DNA from: Bacteroidales bacterium
GTDB lineage: Bacteria > Bacteroidota > Bacteroidia > Bacteroidales > UBA1715
Reading direction: 5' to 3'
DNA length: 64,000 nt
NCBI GenBank assembly: GCA_017516865.1
Contig: JAFXAU010000013.1
Span: 1-64,000 of the forward strand
The notes below the pieces were generated by a model that saw nothing but the letters and a program-made list of their open reading frames with translations, made no database searches and had not been told where the DNA came from. Shown here piece after piece: positions 51,671-60,467 of this stretch. Position 1 is the stretch's first letter. Each line of letters starts with the position of its first letter. The translations under genes and the position numbers were made by a program.

Positions 51671-54600
51671 ATGAAAAAGTTATTCCTTATCTTCGCAATC
51701 AGTGTCTTTTTTTTTAACGCATTTTCGCAGTCACTGATACTCAATGAGATAGTAGCAAAAAATGGCGTTTCTTACACAAACAGCAACGGAAAATCTCCCG
51801 ATTGGATTGAATTGAGAAACATTTCTTCGCAAGCAGTTGACTTGTCGGAATACTCTATTACAACGTCAAAAATGCGAAACGCCGTTGTTCCATTAGGTTC
51901 GGGGAAATTAGCGGCAAACGGTTACATGCTTTTTGAAGCGAAAAAAGAAAATTCCGACGTGGCACAATGGTCCACGGTTGTGGATTACGGCGATGTGTTT
52001 TCGTATGTGGTTCCCGAAGAAACCATTTCTGGATGGACATCTTCTTCGTTCGACGACTCTCAATGGAATAAAGGAAAAACTCCTATTGGCTACGGCGAAA
52101 CAGACATTGTAACGTCCGTACAAAACACACGTTCGGTTTTTATTCGTAAAACTTTCACCGTAAAACATGTAGAAAGCGTCGCTCAAATGATGCTGCACAT
52201 GGACTGCGACGACGGATTCATTGCATACGTTAACGGCATTGAAATTGCCCGTTCGAACATGAACAGCACGGATTTTGACGCATTTGCGACCACCTACACC
52301 GACGGCATTATGAAAGAAGGTCAAACGCCTCCGTCGTATGCCATCACAAATTTCTCGAAACTTCTGCTCGAAGGAGAAAACACGCTCTGCATACAAATTC
52401 ACAACTGCAGCGACGAATCTTCCGACCTCATCGGGATTCCAATTTTGAGCGTCGGCTACGCTGACTCGTTTAACGATGTGCAAAGTTTATCGCAACATCT
52501 TTCGCTTCCGTGCGGCAAATCGCTTTCGTTAGATGCCTCGTCGGACACATTGTTCCTCTTGAAAAATTCCGAAATAATTGACAAAATTTCGTGGAAAGAC
52601 CTTCCTGTCGACGTCTCCATTGGACGTATCGACGGCGACAATCAAAATGTTTACTATTTCAGCGAAACGACACCAAACAAAAAGAATTCATCTTCGGCAT
52701 TTGTGGCAAAAACATTGTCGAAGCCGAAACTGACACCCAATGCGGGAATTTACGAGACTCAAATATACGTGAAAACTTATTCGAGCGACAACAAGGTTTC
52801 GCTCCGCTACACGACAAATGGGTCTGTCCCAACAGAATCGTCGCCAATTTTCCCCGACAGCCTCAAAGTTTCCAACAACACAAATTTACGAGTTAGAGCT
52901 TTTCGAGATGGCTACTTACCAAGCGAAACTGCTACGGCAAGCTACTTGTACGTACAATATCAAACCTTGCCAATTGCGTCGATTACCGTAAAACATGCCG
53001 ACTTTTTCGATTACAATACTGGAATTTACATGGAAGGTCCAAATGCCGAAAGTGCAGACCCGCATTATGGGGCAAACTATTGGCAAGATTGGGAAGTCCC
53101 CGTTCATTTTGAATATTTTGACACGGACGGAACCCGAGTTGTTTCGCAAGACGTAGGCTGTAAAATTGGCGGTAACTGGAGCCGTGCCAATGCCCAAAAG
53201 ACACTGAAATTATATGCCCGCGACAAATATGGGAAAGATAAAATCAATTATCAGTTTTTCAAAGATAAACCTATTTCGTCGTTCCACATGATTCTGCTCC
53301 GCAATGCAGGAAACGATTTTAGAAACTCACAAATGATTGACGGCACAATAGCCGAACTTGCAAAAGAAATGAACATTGACCGTCAGGCATACCAACCCGC
53401 CGTTGTATATATCAATGGAAAATATTACGGAATACAGAACGTCCGCGAAAAACAAAACGAACATTATATCGTTGAAAATTATGGCTACGACAAAGAAGAC
53501 ATTGATGTTGTAAAAAATGGATATGAACTTGTCAACGGTTCCGACAACGACTATTGGGAAATGCGCAATTTCATTGAAAACAACGACATGTCAAATTCTT
53601 CGACTTACGAAAGAGCAAAAAAACTTCTTGACATTCCAAGTTACATAGATTACTACGTGCTTGAAACATTTATTGTTAACGATGACTGGCCAGGCAACAA
53701 CTACGCCTGCTGGCACTCCCGTTCGGAAAATACGCCGTGGCGATACCTCTTGTTCGACTGCGACCACGGTTTTGGTATTTGGAATCTTGAAGAGAAACTG
53801 ATTGGAATTAATCATAATAATAAAATCTACACTACGTTTGAATGGTGTACAGACGCAACTTCGACGCACTATGCAAACGACGCAAACACGACAAAATTGT
53901 TACGAAGTTTATTGAAAAGTCCCGAATTTCGTCGCGATTACATGAATGCCACAGCCGACAGATTGAATACAACGCTTTCGGCAAGCAACATTAGAAATGT
54001 CATTGACTCTGTTGAAAATCTGATTTCCGATGAAATACCCAATCATGTTCGAAAATGGGGCGACAACTATTATACTCTTGACAGGCAACAACAAAATGTT
54101 GCAAATATGCGAGAGTTTGGCCGCCGACGTGGAGACATTCTGCGTATGCAAACCGAAGAATTTTTCTCGACAAACGGCAGCTACAAATTGTCTTTGAACA
54201 TTTCGGAAAACGGAGCAGGATTTATCCACCTCAACTCCATTGACGTTAAGAAATTCCCATGGAACGGGAAATATTTCAATAACAACACCATTACGCTGAC
54301 AGCTGTCGAAAATCCGGGTTACACGTTTGTCCGTTGGGAAGGTGCCGTGTCCTCAACAGAAAAAACAATTTCTGTCACAACAGCCGAAGCCACAAGTTTG
54401 ACTGCCGTGTTCAACTACGTGGGCAACGAGCCAGACATCGCCATAAACGAGATTTATTACCATTCCTTAACCGACGATGAAACTATTTGGGTGGAATTGC
54501 TCAACAACGGCGAACAGGCCATAAATCTTTCAAACTGGACACTCACTGTTGACCGTTACAACCAAACGTTTACGTTCCCTGAAAATTCGGTTATTTCAGC

Positions 54601-55618
54601 AGGAGAATATCTTGTTGTCACAAAAGATGTGGAGAAAATGAAAGCAAAATATCCCGACATTTCCGTCATCGGCAATATGAACGTCTCGCTTCCGAATGAT
54701 TTTGCGACAATTTCACTCAAAAATGAAAATGGAATTACCATAGCACAAACATTGTATTCCGACGAATTTCCTCATGCACAAAAGGCCGACGGCTACGGCT
54801 ATTCCTGCGAAAACATAAACGGCACATGGTATTCGCCAAGCCAAGGCGGAACACCGGGAACCAAAAACGACGAAGAACCCGAATATCCAACATGTGAATG
54901 CAATTTGGTGATAAACGAAATAAACTACGTCTCGGGCAGCACTTCCGACTCGGGCGACTGGATTGAATTATACAATCCGACGGAATCTTCAACCATAAAT
55001 CTGAAAGATTACATGATTAAAGACAAAGGAGGCAACATTTCCGTCATTTACGACGACATTATCGTTGCTCCAGGCGAATACGTTGTCTTTGCCGACAATA
55101 TTGAGAAATTCCACACGATATATCCCGATGTTGAGTGCCATCAGATTGAACTGTCGCTCAATAACTACGTGGACGAGATTTCTCTGTACGATTCGTATGA
55201 ATATCTTATGGACAATGTGTCGTATTCAATGTTCGAAAAAGCGTGGACTAAATCGGCATTTGGAACAGGAAGAACGCTTTCGCTCCTTTCTCCTGACTAC
55301 GACAACAGCAAAGGCCGCAGTTGGGCAACGAGCAAAAGTCTCGGCACCCCAGGAGCACCAAACGATTATCTTTCGGCAATCAACGAAATACAAAATGTTG
55401 CCTTGTCGATTTATCCGAATCCTTGTACCAAAACAGTCACAATTGCCTACGACGGCAGTTTTACGTTCGAAATTGTTTCCTCCGAAGGAAACATTGTTCG
55501 TTCGGGCAACGGCAACCAGTCGCAGACAATCGACGTAACAACACTTTCTTCGGGAACGTATTTAATTGTAATCCGCGACGGACAAATTTTTGAAACACGA
55601 TTGTTTGTGAGAAAATAA
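51671..55618 (+). CDS. T9SS-secreted CotH-kinase-like protein with lamin-tail domains (1315 aa)
   Basis: After a signal peptide (1-19) come a lamin-tail domain (about 20-95), a galactose-binding-like beta sandwich (about 110-260), a chitobiase C-terminal-like domain (about 350-426; VSLRYTTNGSVPT), a CotH domain (about 435-833), an InlB B-like repeat (840-917), two more lamin-tail domains (920-1070 and 1075-1233) and a T9SS type A sorting domain (SIYPNPC to RLFVRK). In the CotH domain, the LFD696-C-D698-HGFG motif lies where the family binds metal/ATP. Spore-coat CotH is a protein kinase; exported bacterial homologues are of uncertain activity. It probably acts on the surface or on insoluble substrates. 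Confidence 0.88.
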   Translation: MKKLFLIFAISVFFFNAFSQSLILNEIVAKNGVSYTNSNGKSPDWIELRNISSQAVDLSEYSITTSKMRNAVVPLGSGKLAANGYMLFEAKKENSDVAQWSTVVDYGDVFSYVVPEETISGWTSSSFDDSQWNKGKTPIGYGETDIVTSVQNTRSVFIRKTFTVKHVESVAQMMLHMDCDDGFIAYVNGIEIARSNMNSTDFDAFATTYTDGIMKEGQTPPSYAITNFSKLLLEGENTLCIQIHNCSDESSDLIGIPILSVGYADSFNDVQSLSQHLSLPCGKSLSLDASSDTLFLLKNSEIIDKISWKDLPVDVSIGRIDGDNQNVYYFSETTPNKKNSSSAFVAKTLSKPKLTPNAGIYETQIYVKTYSSDNKVSLRYTTNGSVPTESSPIFPDSLKVSNNTNLRVRAFRDGYLPSETATASYLYVQYQTLPIASITVKHADFFDYNTGIYMEGPNAESADPHYGANYWQDWEVPVHFEYFDTDGTRVVSQDVGCKIGGNWSRANAQKTLKLYARDKYGKDKINYQFFKDKPISSFHMILLRNAGNDFRNSQMIDGTIAELAKEMNIDRQAYQPAVVYINGKYYGIQNVREKQNEHYIVENYGYDKEDIDVVKNGYELVNGSDNDYWEMRNFIENNDMSNSSTYERAKKLLDIPSYIDYYVLETFIVNDDWPGNNYACWHSRSENTPWRYLLFDCDHGFGIWNLEEKLIGINHNNKIYTTFEWCTDATSTHYANDANTTKLLRSLLKSPEFRRDYMNATADRLNTTLSASNIRNVIDSVENLISDEIPNHVRKWGDNYYTLDRQQQNVANMREFGRRRGDILRMQTEEFFSTNGSYKLSLNISENGAGFIHLNSIDVKKFPWNGKYFNNNTITLTAVENPGYTFVRWEGAVSSTEKTISVTTAEATSLTAVFNYVGNEPDIAINEIYYHSLTDDETIWVELLNNGEQAINLSNWTLTVDRYNQTFTFPENSVISAGEYLVVTKDVEKMKAKYPDISVIGNMNVSLPNDFATISLKNENGITIAQTLYSDEFPHAQKADGYGYSCENINGTWYSPSQGGTPGTKNDEEPEYPTCECNLVINEINYVSGSTSDSGDWIELYNPTESSTINLKDYMIKDKGGNISVIYDDIIVAPGEYVVFADNIEKFHTIYPDVECHQIELSLNNYVDEISLYDSYEYLMDNVSYSMFEKAWTKSAFGTGRTLSLLSPDYDNSKGRSWATSKSLGTPGAPNDYLSAINEIQNVALSIYPNPCTKTVTIAYDGSFTFEIVSSEGNIVRSGNGNQSQTIDVTTLSSGTYLIVIRDGQIFETRLFVRK

Positions 55619-55740
55619 CGAAATTTTCCACGTGCATCGTGTATACATTCCGTAGCCGAGCAACGTGAGACAAGAAATCTTTTTATGGTTTTCTGGTTGC
55701 TATTGCTTTTTAAGCAGGTCCGTTTTGAACTTTTTAGTTA

Positions 55741-56043
55741 CTAGATCTTTTCCCAGAAACAAACGCCAAGTCGGTCAATATGTTTACCGATAGGTGTATT
55801 TTTTTGTTTATTGTAATCTACGAGGTCTATTTTATACAGAATGCCTGTGTCTTCTATCTCATTCAGAATTGTGAGTTTCTGCGATAACGTGATATTGTTG
55901 CCCACCAAAGCCAAATCAATGTCGGAACCTTCACGAAACGTGCCTTTTGCACGAGAACCAAAAATCAAAACTTTCTCTATATTTGTCTGTGAGGCAAATA
56001 TGGTTTGAATATCTTTTATCGTATTTTCACTCAATCCGAACAT
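55741..56043 (-). CDS. mntA: MntA-type minimal nucleotidyltransferase (antitoxin)
   Basis: This 100-residue protein has the pol-beta nucleotidyltransferase signature: G29-S-R near residue 30 and SD41-I-D43-LALVG, the catalytic Asp pair. In HepT/MntA systems (type VII) such proteins neutralise the HEPN toxin by adding nucleotides to its tyrosine. Its start codon shares one base with the stop of the HEPN gene, so the pair is tightly coupled. Confidence 0.88.
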   Translation of the reverse strand: MFGLSENTIKDIQTIFASQTNIEKVLIFGSRAKGTFREGSDIDLALVGNNITLSQKLTILNEIEDTGILYKIDLVDYNKQKNTPIGKHIDRLGVCFWEKI

Positions 56044-56480
56044 TAGAACTTATCTTTATGTAACGTGTCTTGTTTTTTCTGACACAAAGTATTATATAAT
56101 TGTCTCAGCAAGGGTGAATAGCTGTAGAAGATGTCATTTACAATTTCCAAAACGTCTTCTTCATTATAAGTATGCGATGTTATGTTCCGTGCTTGTGCCA
56201 TTTTTCTCCACGAATCGTGGTTTGTTAGAAGATTATTATCAAATGACAGCTGGATAGTAGTGTTCGGCCCTGATTGAAAATCAAAACCTAAATAAAGAAG
56301 ATAATCTTGCAATGTTTTCCATGCCAATTCGAAAGTGTATTCAAACCTTTGAACCAAGCCCTCTTTCTCCAATTCCGACAAATTGTCTTGGGACAAACTT
56401 GACTCAGTAATTTCAAAAAGTTTTTTACAAGCTTTCTCAAAATTATCAAATCTTTGAAGCCACCTAATATCCTGTTCCAT
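56043..56480 (-). CDS. hepT: HepT-type HEPN toxin / nucleotidyltransferase-binding protein
   Basis: This 145-residue all-helical protein belongs to the HI0074/HepT group. R98-NITS-H103-T-Y105 is the Rx4HxY motif: R and H are the RNase residues and Y is the acceptor for AMP or nucleotide in the known systems. It precedes mntA by overlap. All key residues are intact, so the pair is likely active. Confidence 0.88.
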   Translation of the reverse strand: MEQDIRWLQRFDNFEKACKKLFEITESSLSQDNLSELEKEGLVQRFEYTFELAWKTLQDYLLYLGFDFQSGPNTTIQLSFDNNLLTNHDSWRKMAQARNITSHTYNEEDVLEIVNDIFYSYSPLLRQLYNTLCQKKQDTLHKDKF

Positions 56481-56556
56481 CTTGAAAGTTTTATTTCTTC
56501 CTCAAATGTAAATTATTTTTTTGAAATTTGCATAATGGGTAGTCAGAAATGAATAA

Positions 56557-59046
56557 CTACTTTACCACGACCTTTTTCACTTGCGTTCCACAATGCACAA
56601 AATACGTACCCGACGGCAAAGAAGCGTTATTTTGCACCTTTTGCCCTGCCACGTTGTATATTGCATAATCCTCACAACTGCATTCTATTTTTCCGTTTAC
56701 AACACGGATTTGAATATCATCTGCAGAAACAGCGTCTATGGCACTACCACCATTGTTTACTATAAACTCTTGGCTTTGTACCATCTCATATACTTCCTCA
56801 TCGTAAGGTACAACCTTTATCACGTAGTTGGCAGTGATATTTTGTGGTAACGCAATTACAAACGATTCTCCCGATTTTATTTCCACGTTATCTTGCACCA
56901 CTATAGTTGTGCCATTGACTTGCTCTACAACTATTTTGGCGGTATATGTTTGGTTTTCTGCATTGCTTATAGAGCATTGAATTGTGCCGTTTTCTTGCTT
57001 TTCAAATGAAAAATCAGCGTTCTTTACTTTATGCACCCCTTTATATACGTGGAGATAACGGTCAGTTTCGCAAGCGTATATAATATTGGGATTATCAGAT
57101 TTTGCCATTAAGTTAGTGAGAGGTGTATTAAATGTTTCATATGTCCACGTTTCTCCATAATCATGACTTACTCTTGCAGTATCGTTAGGATATAATTCAT
57201 TTTCATTTAACATAGGCAATACGATATTACCATCGCCATAATTCAAAATCGTAGTTGAACGATTACCAGGGTGTGGCTTATGGTCAGGCAATATATCAAG
57301 AACTTGCTTAAAATTTAAAGTGGTGTCACAAGAATAAAGTCTACCATGTAAATCTGTAATAAGCCATCGTTCTCCGTCTTTATAGTACGTGATTTGTTGA
57401 AAACGAGAATCATCTGATTTTTTGACATAAGAATGCTTCATGTAATCATGTCCGATAACACCTTCACGAATAAAATCTGGCAATGATAAAATATCCTCGT
57501 AATCTTCTTCTGCATTTATATGAATCGAAAGTAAATCTTTTTGAAGAAAATACTCTTGGTCCGATTTAAACAAGCCGAAACGATCGTTTGCGAATGCACC
57601 CCCAGTAAAAATACCACCTTCCTCAAAAAAGAATACGCCATCTCTATTCAATTCATATACGTGTTCCCACGTGTCGCCACCATCTTTTGTAGAATAAAGA
57701 TCAAAATCGTCAAATACAAAACCTCTATTTTCAGTAATAAATTGCATATCCAAATATTTTTCATCTATCCCGTTTTGGAATTTTATTGTTTTAGCAGTCC
57801 AGTTTTCGCCACCATCGGTAGAAACGAATAAACTGTCTTTTCCTAATATATACATGGTATTGGGGAAAATTTGCATTTTTTTCAATGTTGTGTTAAAATC
57901 TTTGTAAGTCCATGTTTCTCCCCCATCTTTAGTGTAAAACAAGCGACCTGTTGCACCTTGCCCCACTACAAATACTTCATTAGAAGATTTTACGAGCAAT
58001 TGTTTCCCTTTCACATTCCCCATATATGTGTTTTTTGACACCAAACTCGCAAACTCGTTGACTGGTGTAGGCGGAGTATATTTTTCATCGGTTTCTTGAT
58101 AAGTTCGTAAACTATCGGTTGAAACAATATACTTTCCTTTCCCAATATAAGATATTAAACCTTTGACTACCCCATCTCCAAGGTCATGTAGGTACGCAGG
58201 AACATAATATGGTTGATTATAGCTATAGTCTACAAAATTAATTATTCTACATCCAGGCAGAGTTTTGGTGGTGGAATTACCATTAATTAATATAATCTGA
58301 CCATTATTAAATTGAAATAATTCATCTGGGTCAATTCCTAATTCGGTACGTGTCCACGTTTTTCCTCCATCAGTAGTAACATAATATCCGCGAAATATAA
58401 ACATATACCCTAATTGCTCATCGACAAATGTTAAAAAGGTGTTCCGTTCATCATAATAACTACCAAACAACATATTATCGGTTAATTTCTCCCAATGGTT
58501 GCCAGCATCCTTGCTTACATACATATAGATTTCATTTCCCACTGAATTATTGTGTATTATTGCAAATATGGTATTTTCATCGTACCATAAATACTTGCTT
58601 ATTCTACTTCCAGTTTCCAATTGTGTAGAAGACGGTGTCCACGAATGTCCACCATCTGTGGTATGTAATAACACAGACTGAAGTTTGTCATTTTCCGTAT
58701 ATGTGGCGAAGAAGAATCCTCTCAATGAATCAGAAGAAAAACTTAAAAATTGCGGTTTATAGGCATTTTCTTTTTCGTAACTATAGTTTTCTGGTACGTC
58801 AGTCACATCGTAAGTCTTTTGCCAAGTACGACCAGTATCAACAGATTCGGCAAGCCAGCCTTCGTCAGTCGCAACAACAGCATGTCCGCCTTTTGTATAT
58901 GCATTAAGATTATTACCATTACTGCCTAAACGCATATATTTATTAGTTACTTCCGTCCATTCATAATCCAATGGTTGAGCCATACTCGAAGAAAAAGAAA
59001 AGAGAGCCAAAAGGCAAAGAGCGAAGTACGATGTAAAAGTTTTCAT
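56557..59046 (-). CDS. T9SS-secreted Asp-box beta-propeller protein (829 aa)
   Basis: A signal peptide (1-23) is followed by propeller repeats with eight visible Asp-boxes (for example TTDGGHSW, SKDAGNHW, TTDGGKTW, TKDGGETW, STDGGENW, SHDYGETW) spread through the first ~650 residues. This suggests two propellers, as in YCF48/sortilin-like proteins. A C-terminal beta domain (about 670-750) leads to a T9SS sorting domain (DYAIYNVAGQKV, LPSGTYFVHC, tail KKVVVK). No catalytic residues of sialidases were recognised, so it is more likely a binding protein. Monocistronic, with a -7 box at 59076-59083. Confidence 0.87.
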   Translation of the reverse strand: MKTFTSYFALCLLALFSFSSSMAQPLDYEWTEVTNKYMRLGSNGNNLNAYTKGGHAVVATDEGWLAESVDTGRTWQKTYDVTDVPENYSYEKENAYKPQFLSFSSDSLRGFFFATYTENDKLQSVLLHTTDGGHSWTPSSTQLETGSRISKYLWYDENTIFAIIHNNSVGNEIYMYVSKDAGNHWEKLTDNMLFGSYYDERNTFLTFVDEQLGYMFIFRGYYVTTDGGKTWTRTELGIDPDELFQFNNGQIILINGNSTTKTLPGCRIINFVDYSYNQPYYVPAYLHDLGDGVVKGLISYIGKGKYIVSTDSLRTYQETDEKYTPPTPVNEFASLVSKNTYMGNVKGKQLLVKSSNEVFVVGQGATGRLFYTKDGGETWTYKDFNTTLKKMQIFPNTMYILGKDSLFVSTDGGENWTAKTIKFQNGIDEKYLDMQFITENRGFVFDDFDLYSTKDGGDTWEHVYELNRDGVFFFEEGGIFTGGAFANDRFGLFKSDQEYFLQKDLLSIHINAEEDYEDILSLPDFIREGVIGHDYMKHSYVKKSDDSRFQQITYYKDGERWLITDLHGRLYSCDTTLNFKQVLDILPDHKPHPGNRSTTILNYGDGNIVLPMLNENELYPNDTARVSHDYGETWTYETFNTPLTNLMAKSDNPNIIYACETDRYLHVYKGVHKVKNADFSFEKQENGTIQCSISNAENQTYTAKIVVEQVNGTTIVVQDNVEIKSGESFVIALPQNITANYVIKVVPYDEEVYEMVQSQEFIVNNGGSAIDAVSADDIQIRVVNGKIECSCEDYAIYNVAGQKVQNNASLPSGTYFVHCGTQVKKVVVK

Positions 59047-59075
59047 ATCATTTGTAGTTTTTAATAATAAGACTA

Positions 59076-59083
59076 CAAAAGTA
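59076..59083 (-). promoter_or_regulatory. -7 box for the Asp-box propeller gene
   Basis: Minus-strand TACTTTTG fits TAnnTTTG, about 30 bases before the start codon at 59046. Confidence 0.45.
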
Positions 59084-59158
59084 GGGAAAAAGTTGCAAAA
59101 GCAGTTGTTTTTGTTTCATTTCTTTTTTGTGAGCAAAAGAAACTTCAGCTACGGACGG

Positions 59159-59728
59159 CTACCATTTTATCTCCGCCTCAAGCCGCAATACATAACTAAC
59201 TTCTTCGTGGATACCTATTGAAAACGTAAATGGAATGATATTCACGGCGAAACGTTTTTTGCGCGGTGCTATGCGTAGTCCTGCACTGGCATACAAGTCA
59301 GGGTAAAAACTTCTCACGTAATGCGAGGCACGGCTATATTCTCCTCCCGTTCCAATTAAGCCATGTGAGTAATTAACCTCAGTCCCAACGCCAAAGTATA
59401 AAACTTGCAACAAAGTTGCGTTTAGACCAATTCCCAAAGTTGTTGTGTTGAAATATTCGTCGGGAGTATCGGTTATTCCCCAACTTGTATAGGTGCCATG
59501 TTTTGCGTGTGGAGCGAGCCAAAGTCCTTCTTTCAGTTGCCGTTGGTAAGAAAGTGTTGTGACAAATCCAACTCCTTCTAGTTTGGTATTTTCAACTATT
59601 TCAATGCCAGCTCCAATTTTTATGCTATTTTTCAAAAATTCCTGTGCATTGGCCCGCACTGCATAACCTACGACTGTCGTAATAATTACCACAATACACC
59701 CAAATGTTTTTTGCATAGTAGTTTGCAT
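59159..59728 (-). CDS. Small outer-membrane beta-barrel protein
   Basis: This 189-residue protein has a signal peptide (about 1-28, ending ANA). The rest is alternating hydrophobic/polar strands with aromatic girdles (IKIGAGIEIVENTKL, GVGFVTTLSYQRQL, LGIGLNATLLQVLYFGVGTEV), ending in the aromatic residue W as outer-membrane barrels do. An eight-stranded barrel is likely. No close family was recognised. Met5 is an alternative start. Confidence 0.7.
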   Translation of the reverse strand: MQTTMQKTFGCIVVIITTVVGYAVRANAQEFLKNSIKIGAGIEIVENTKLEGVGFVTTLSYQRQLKEGLWLAPHAKHGTYTSWGITDTPDEYFNTTTLGIGLNATLLQVLYFGVGTEVNYSHGLIGTGGEYSRASHYVRSFYPDLYASAGLRIAPRKKRFAVNIIPFTFSIGIHEEVSYVLRLEAEIKW

Positions 59729-59842
59729 TTTCAGTTTTTAGACAAGCAAAGGTATAGGAAAAAGTTACATCACGCCCTTACAATTTTATCAACAATTTGG
59801 CAAAATTACCAACAATGCACTAAGTACTAAAAATATATTGTC

Positions 59843-59850
59843 TATTTTTG
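59843..59850 (+). promoter_or_regulatory. -7 box for the basic-protein/polA unit
   Basis: TATTTTTG fits TAnnTTTG, 26 bases before the ATG at 59877. It excludes an upstream frame start at 59838. Confidence 0.5.
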
Positions 59851-59876
59851 ACCTTGTAAAAAAGGTTTTGAAGAAA

Positions 59877-60443
59877 ATGAGACTTAGTAAAATTGCGTTC
59901 CTATTAGGACTATTGATTGTAAGTACAACTGCATTGGCACAGTACGATGACGACGAAACAGTTCAAGCAAGAAAAAGTACCCATAAGAAAGAAAAGGTTA
60001 GTGCTCCTAATGCTGCCAAAGTAAGCAAGAAGGAGATGAAACAAAAAGACTCTTTCAAATCAAGTGTCAACAAAACAACTCATTTGAGCAAGAAAGAGCA
60101 GGCAAAATTACAAGCTAAAAAGCAAAAAGAACGTTCTGACAGATATTCCGAAAACCGCGAAAGAATGCAGGACAAGCAGACGGTTAAGAGAATGAAGAAG
60201 AACGAAAAATATTCGTACAGAACAAATTCACAAAAAGGAAAGTCGTGGAGCAAGCGAAATGCGAAAGCCCAAAACTCAAAAGCCCGAAAAGCATCAAGGA
60301 AAAAGGCTAAAGCACTCGAAAAACGACAAGACGAAGCTCGCGAAAAATACGAGAACAACGATTACAAGCCGGGGGCTCGTAAAACAACAAAAAGTGGAAA
60401 AATCCGCGAGTTCTACAATCCGTTCAAGCGAGACAAAAAATAG
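59877..60443 (+). CDS. Exported, very basic low-complexity protein
   Basis: From the ATG at 59877 the product has 188 residues with a signal peptide (MRLSKIAFLLGLLIVSTTALA). The mature chain is extremely rich in Lys and Arg (for example KKEQAKLQAKKQKERSD, KARKASRKKAKALEKRQ), mostly helical or disordered, without hydrophobic core segments. It might bind nucleic acid, LPS or wall polymers outside the inner membrane. No family was recognised. It is followed after 24 bases by polA, so probably co-transcribed. Confidence 0.65.
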   Translation: MRLSKIAFLLGLLIVSTTALAQYDDDETVQARKSTHKKEKVSAPNAAKVSKKEMKQKDSFKSSVNKTTHLSKKEQAKLQAKKQKERSDRYSENRERMQDKQTVKRMKKNEKYSYRTNSQKGKSWSKRNAKAQNSKARKASRKKAKALEKRQDEAREKYENNDYKPGARKTTKSGKIREFYNPFKRDKK

Positions 60444-60467
60444 GCATTTCGTCTAAAATAGTCGGCT

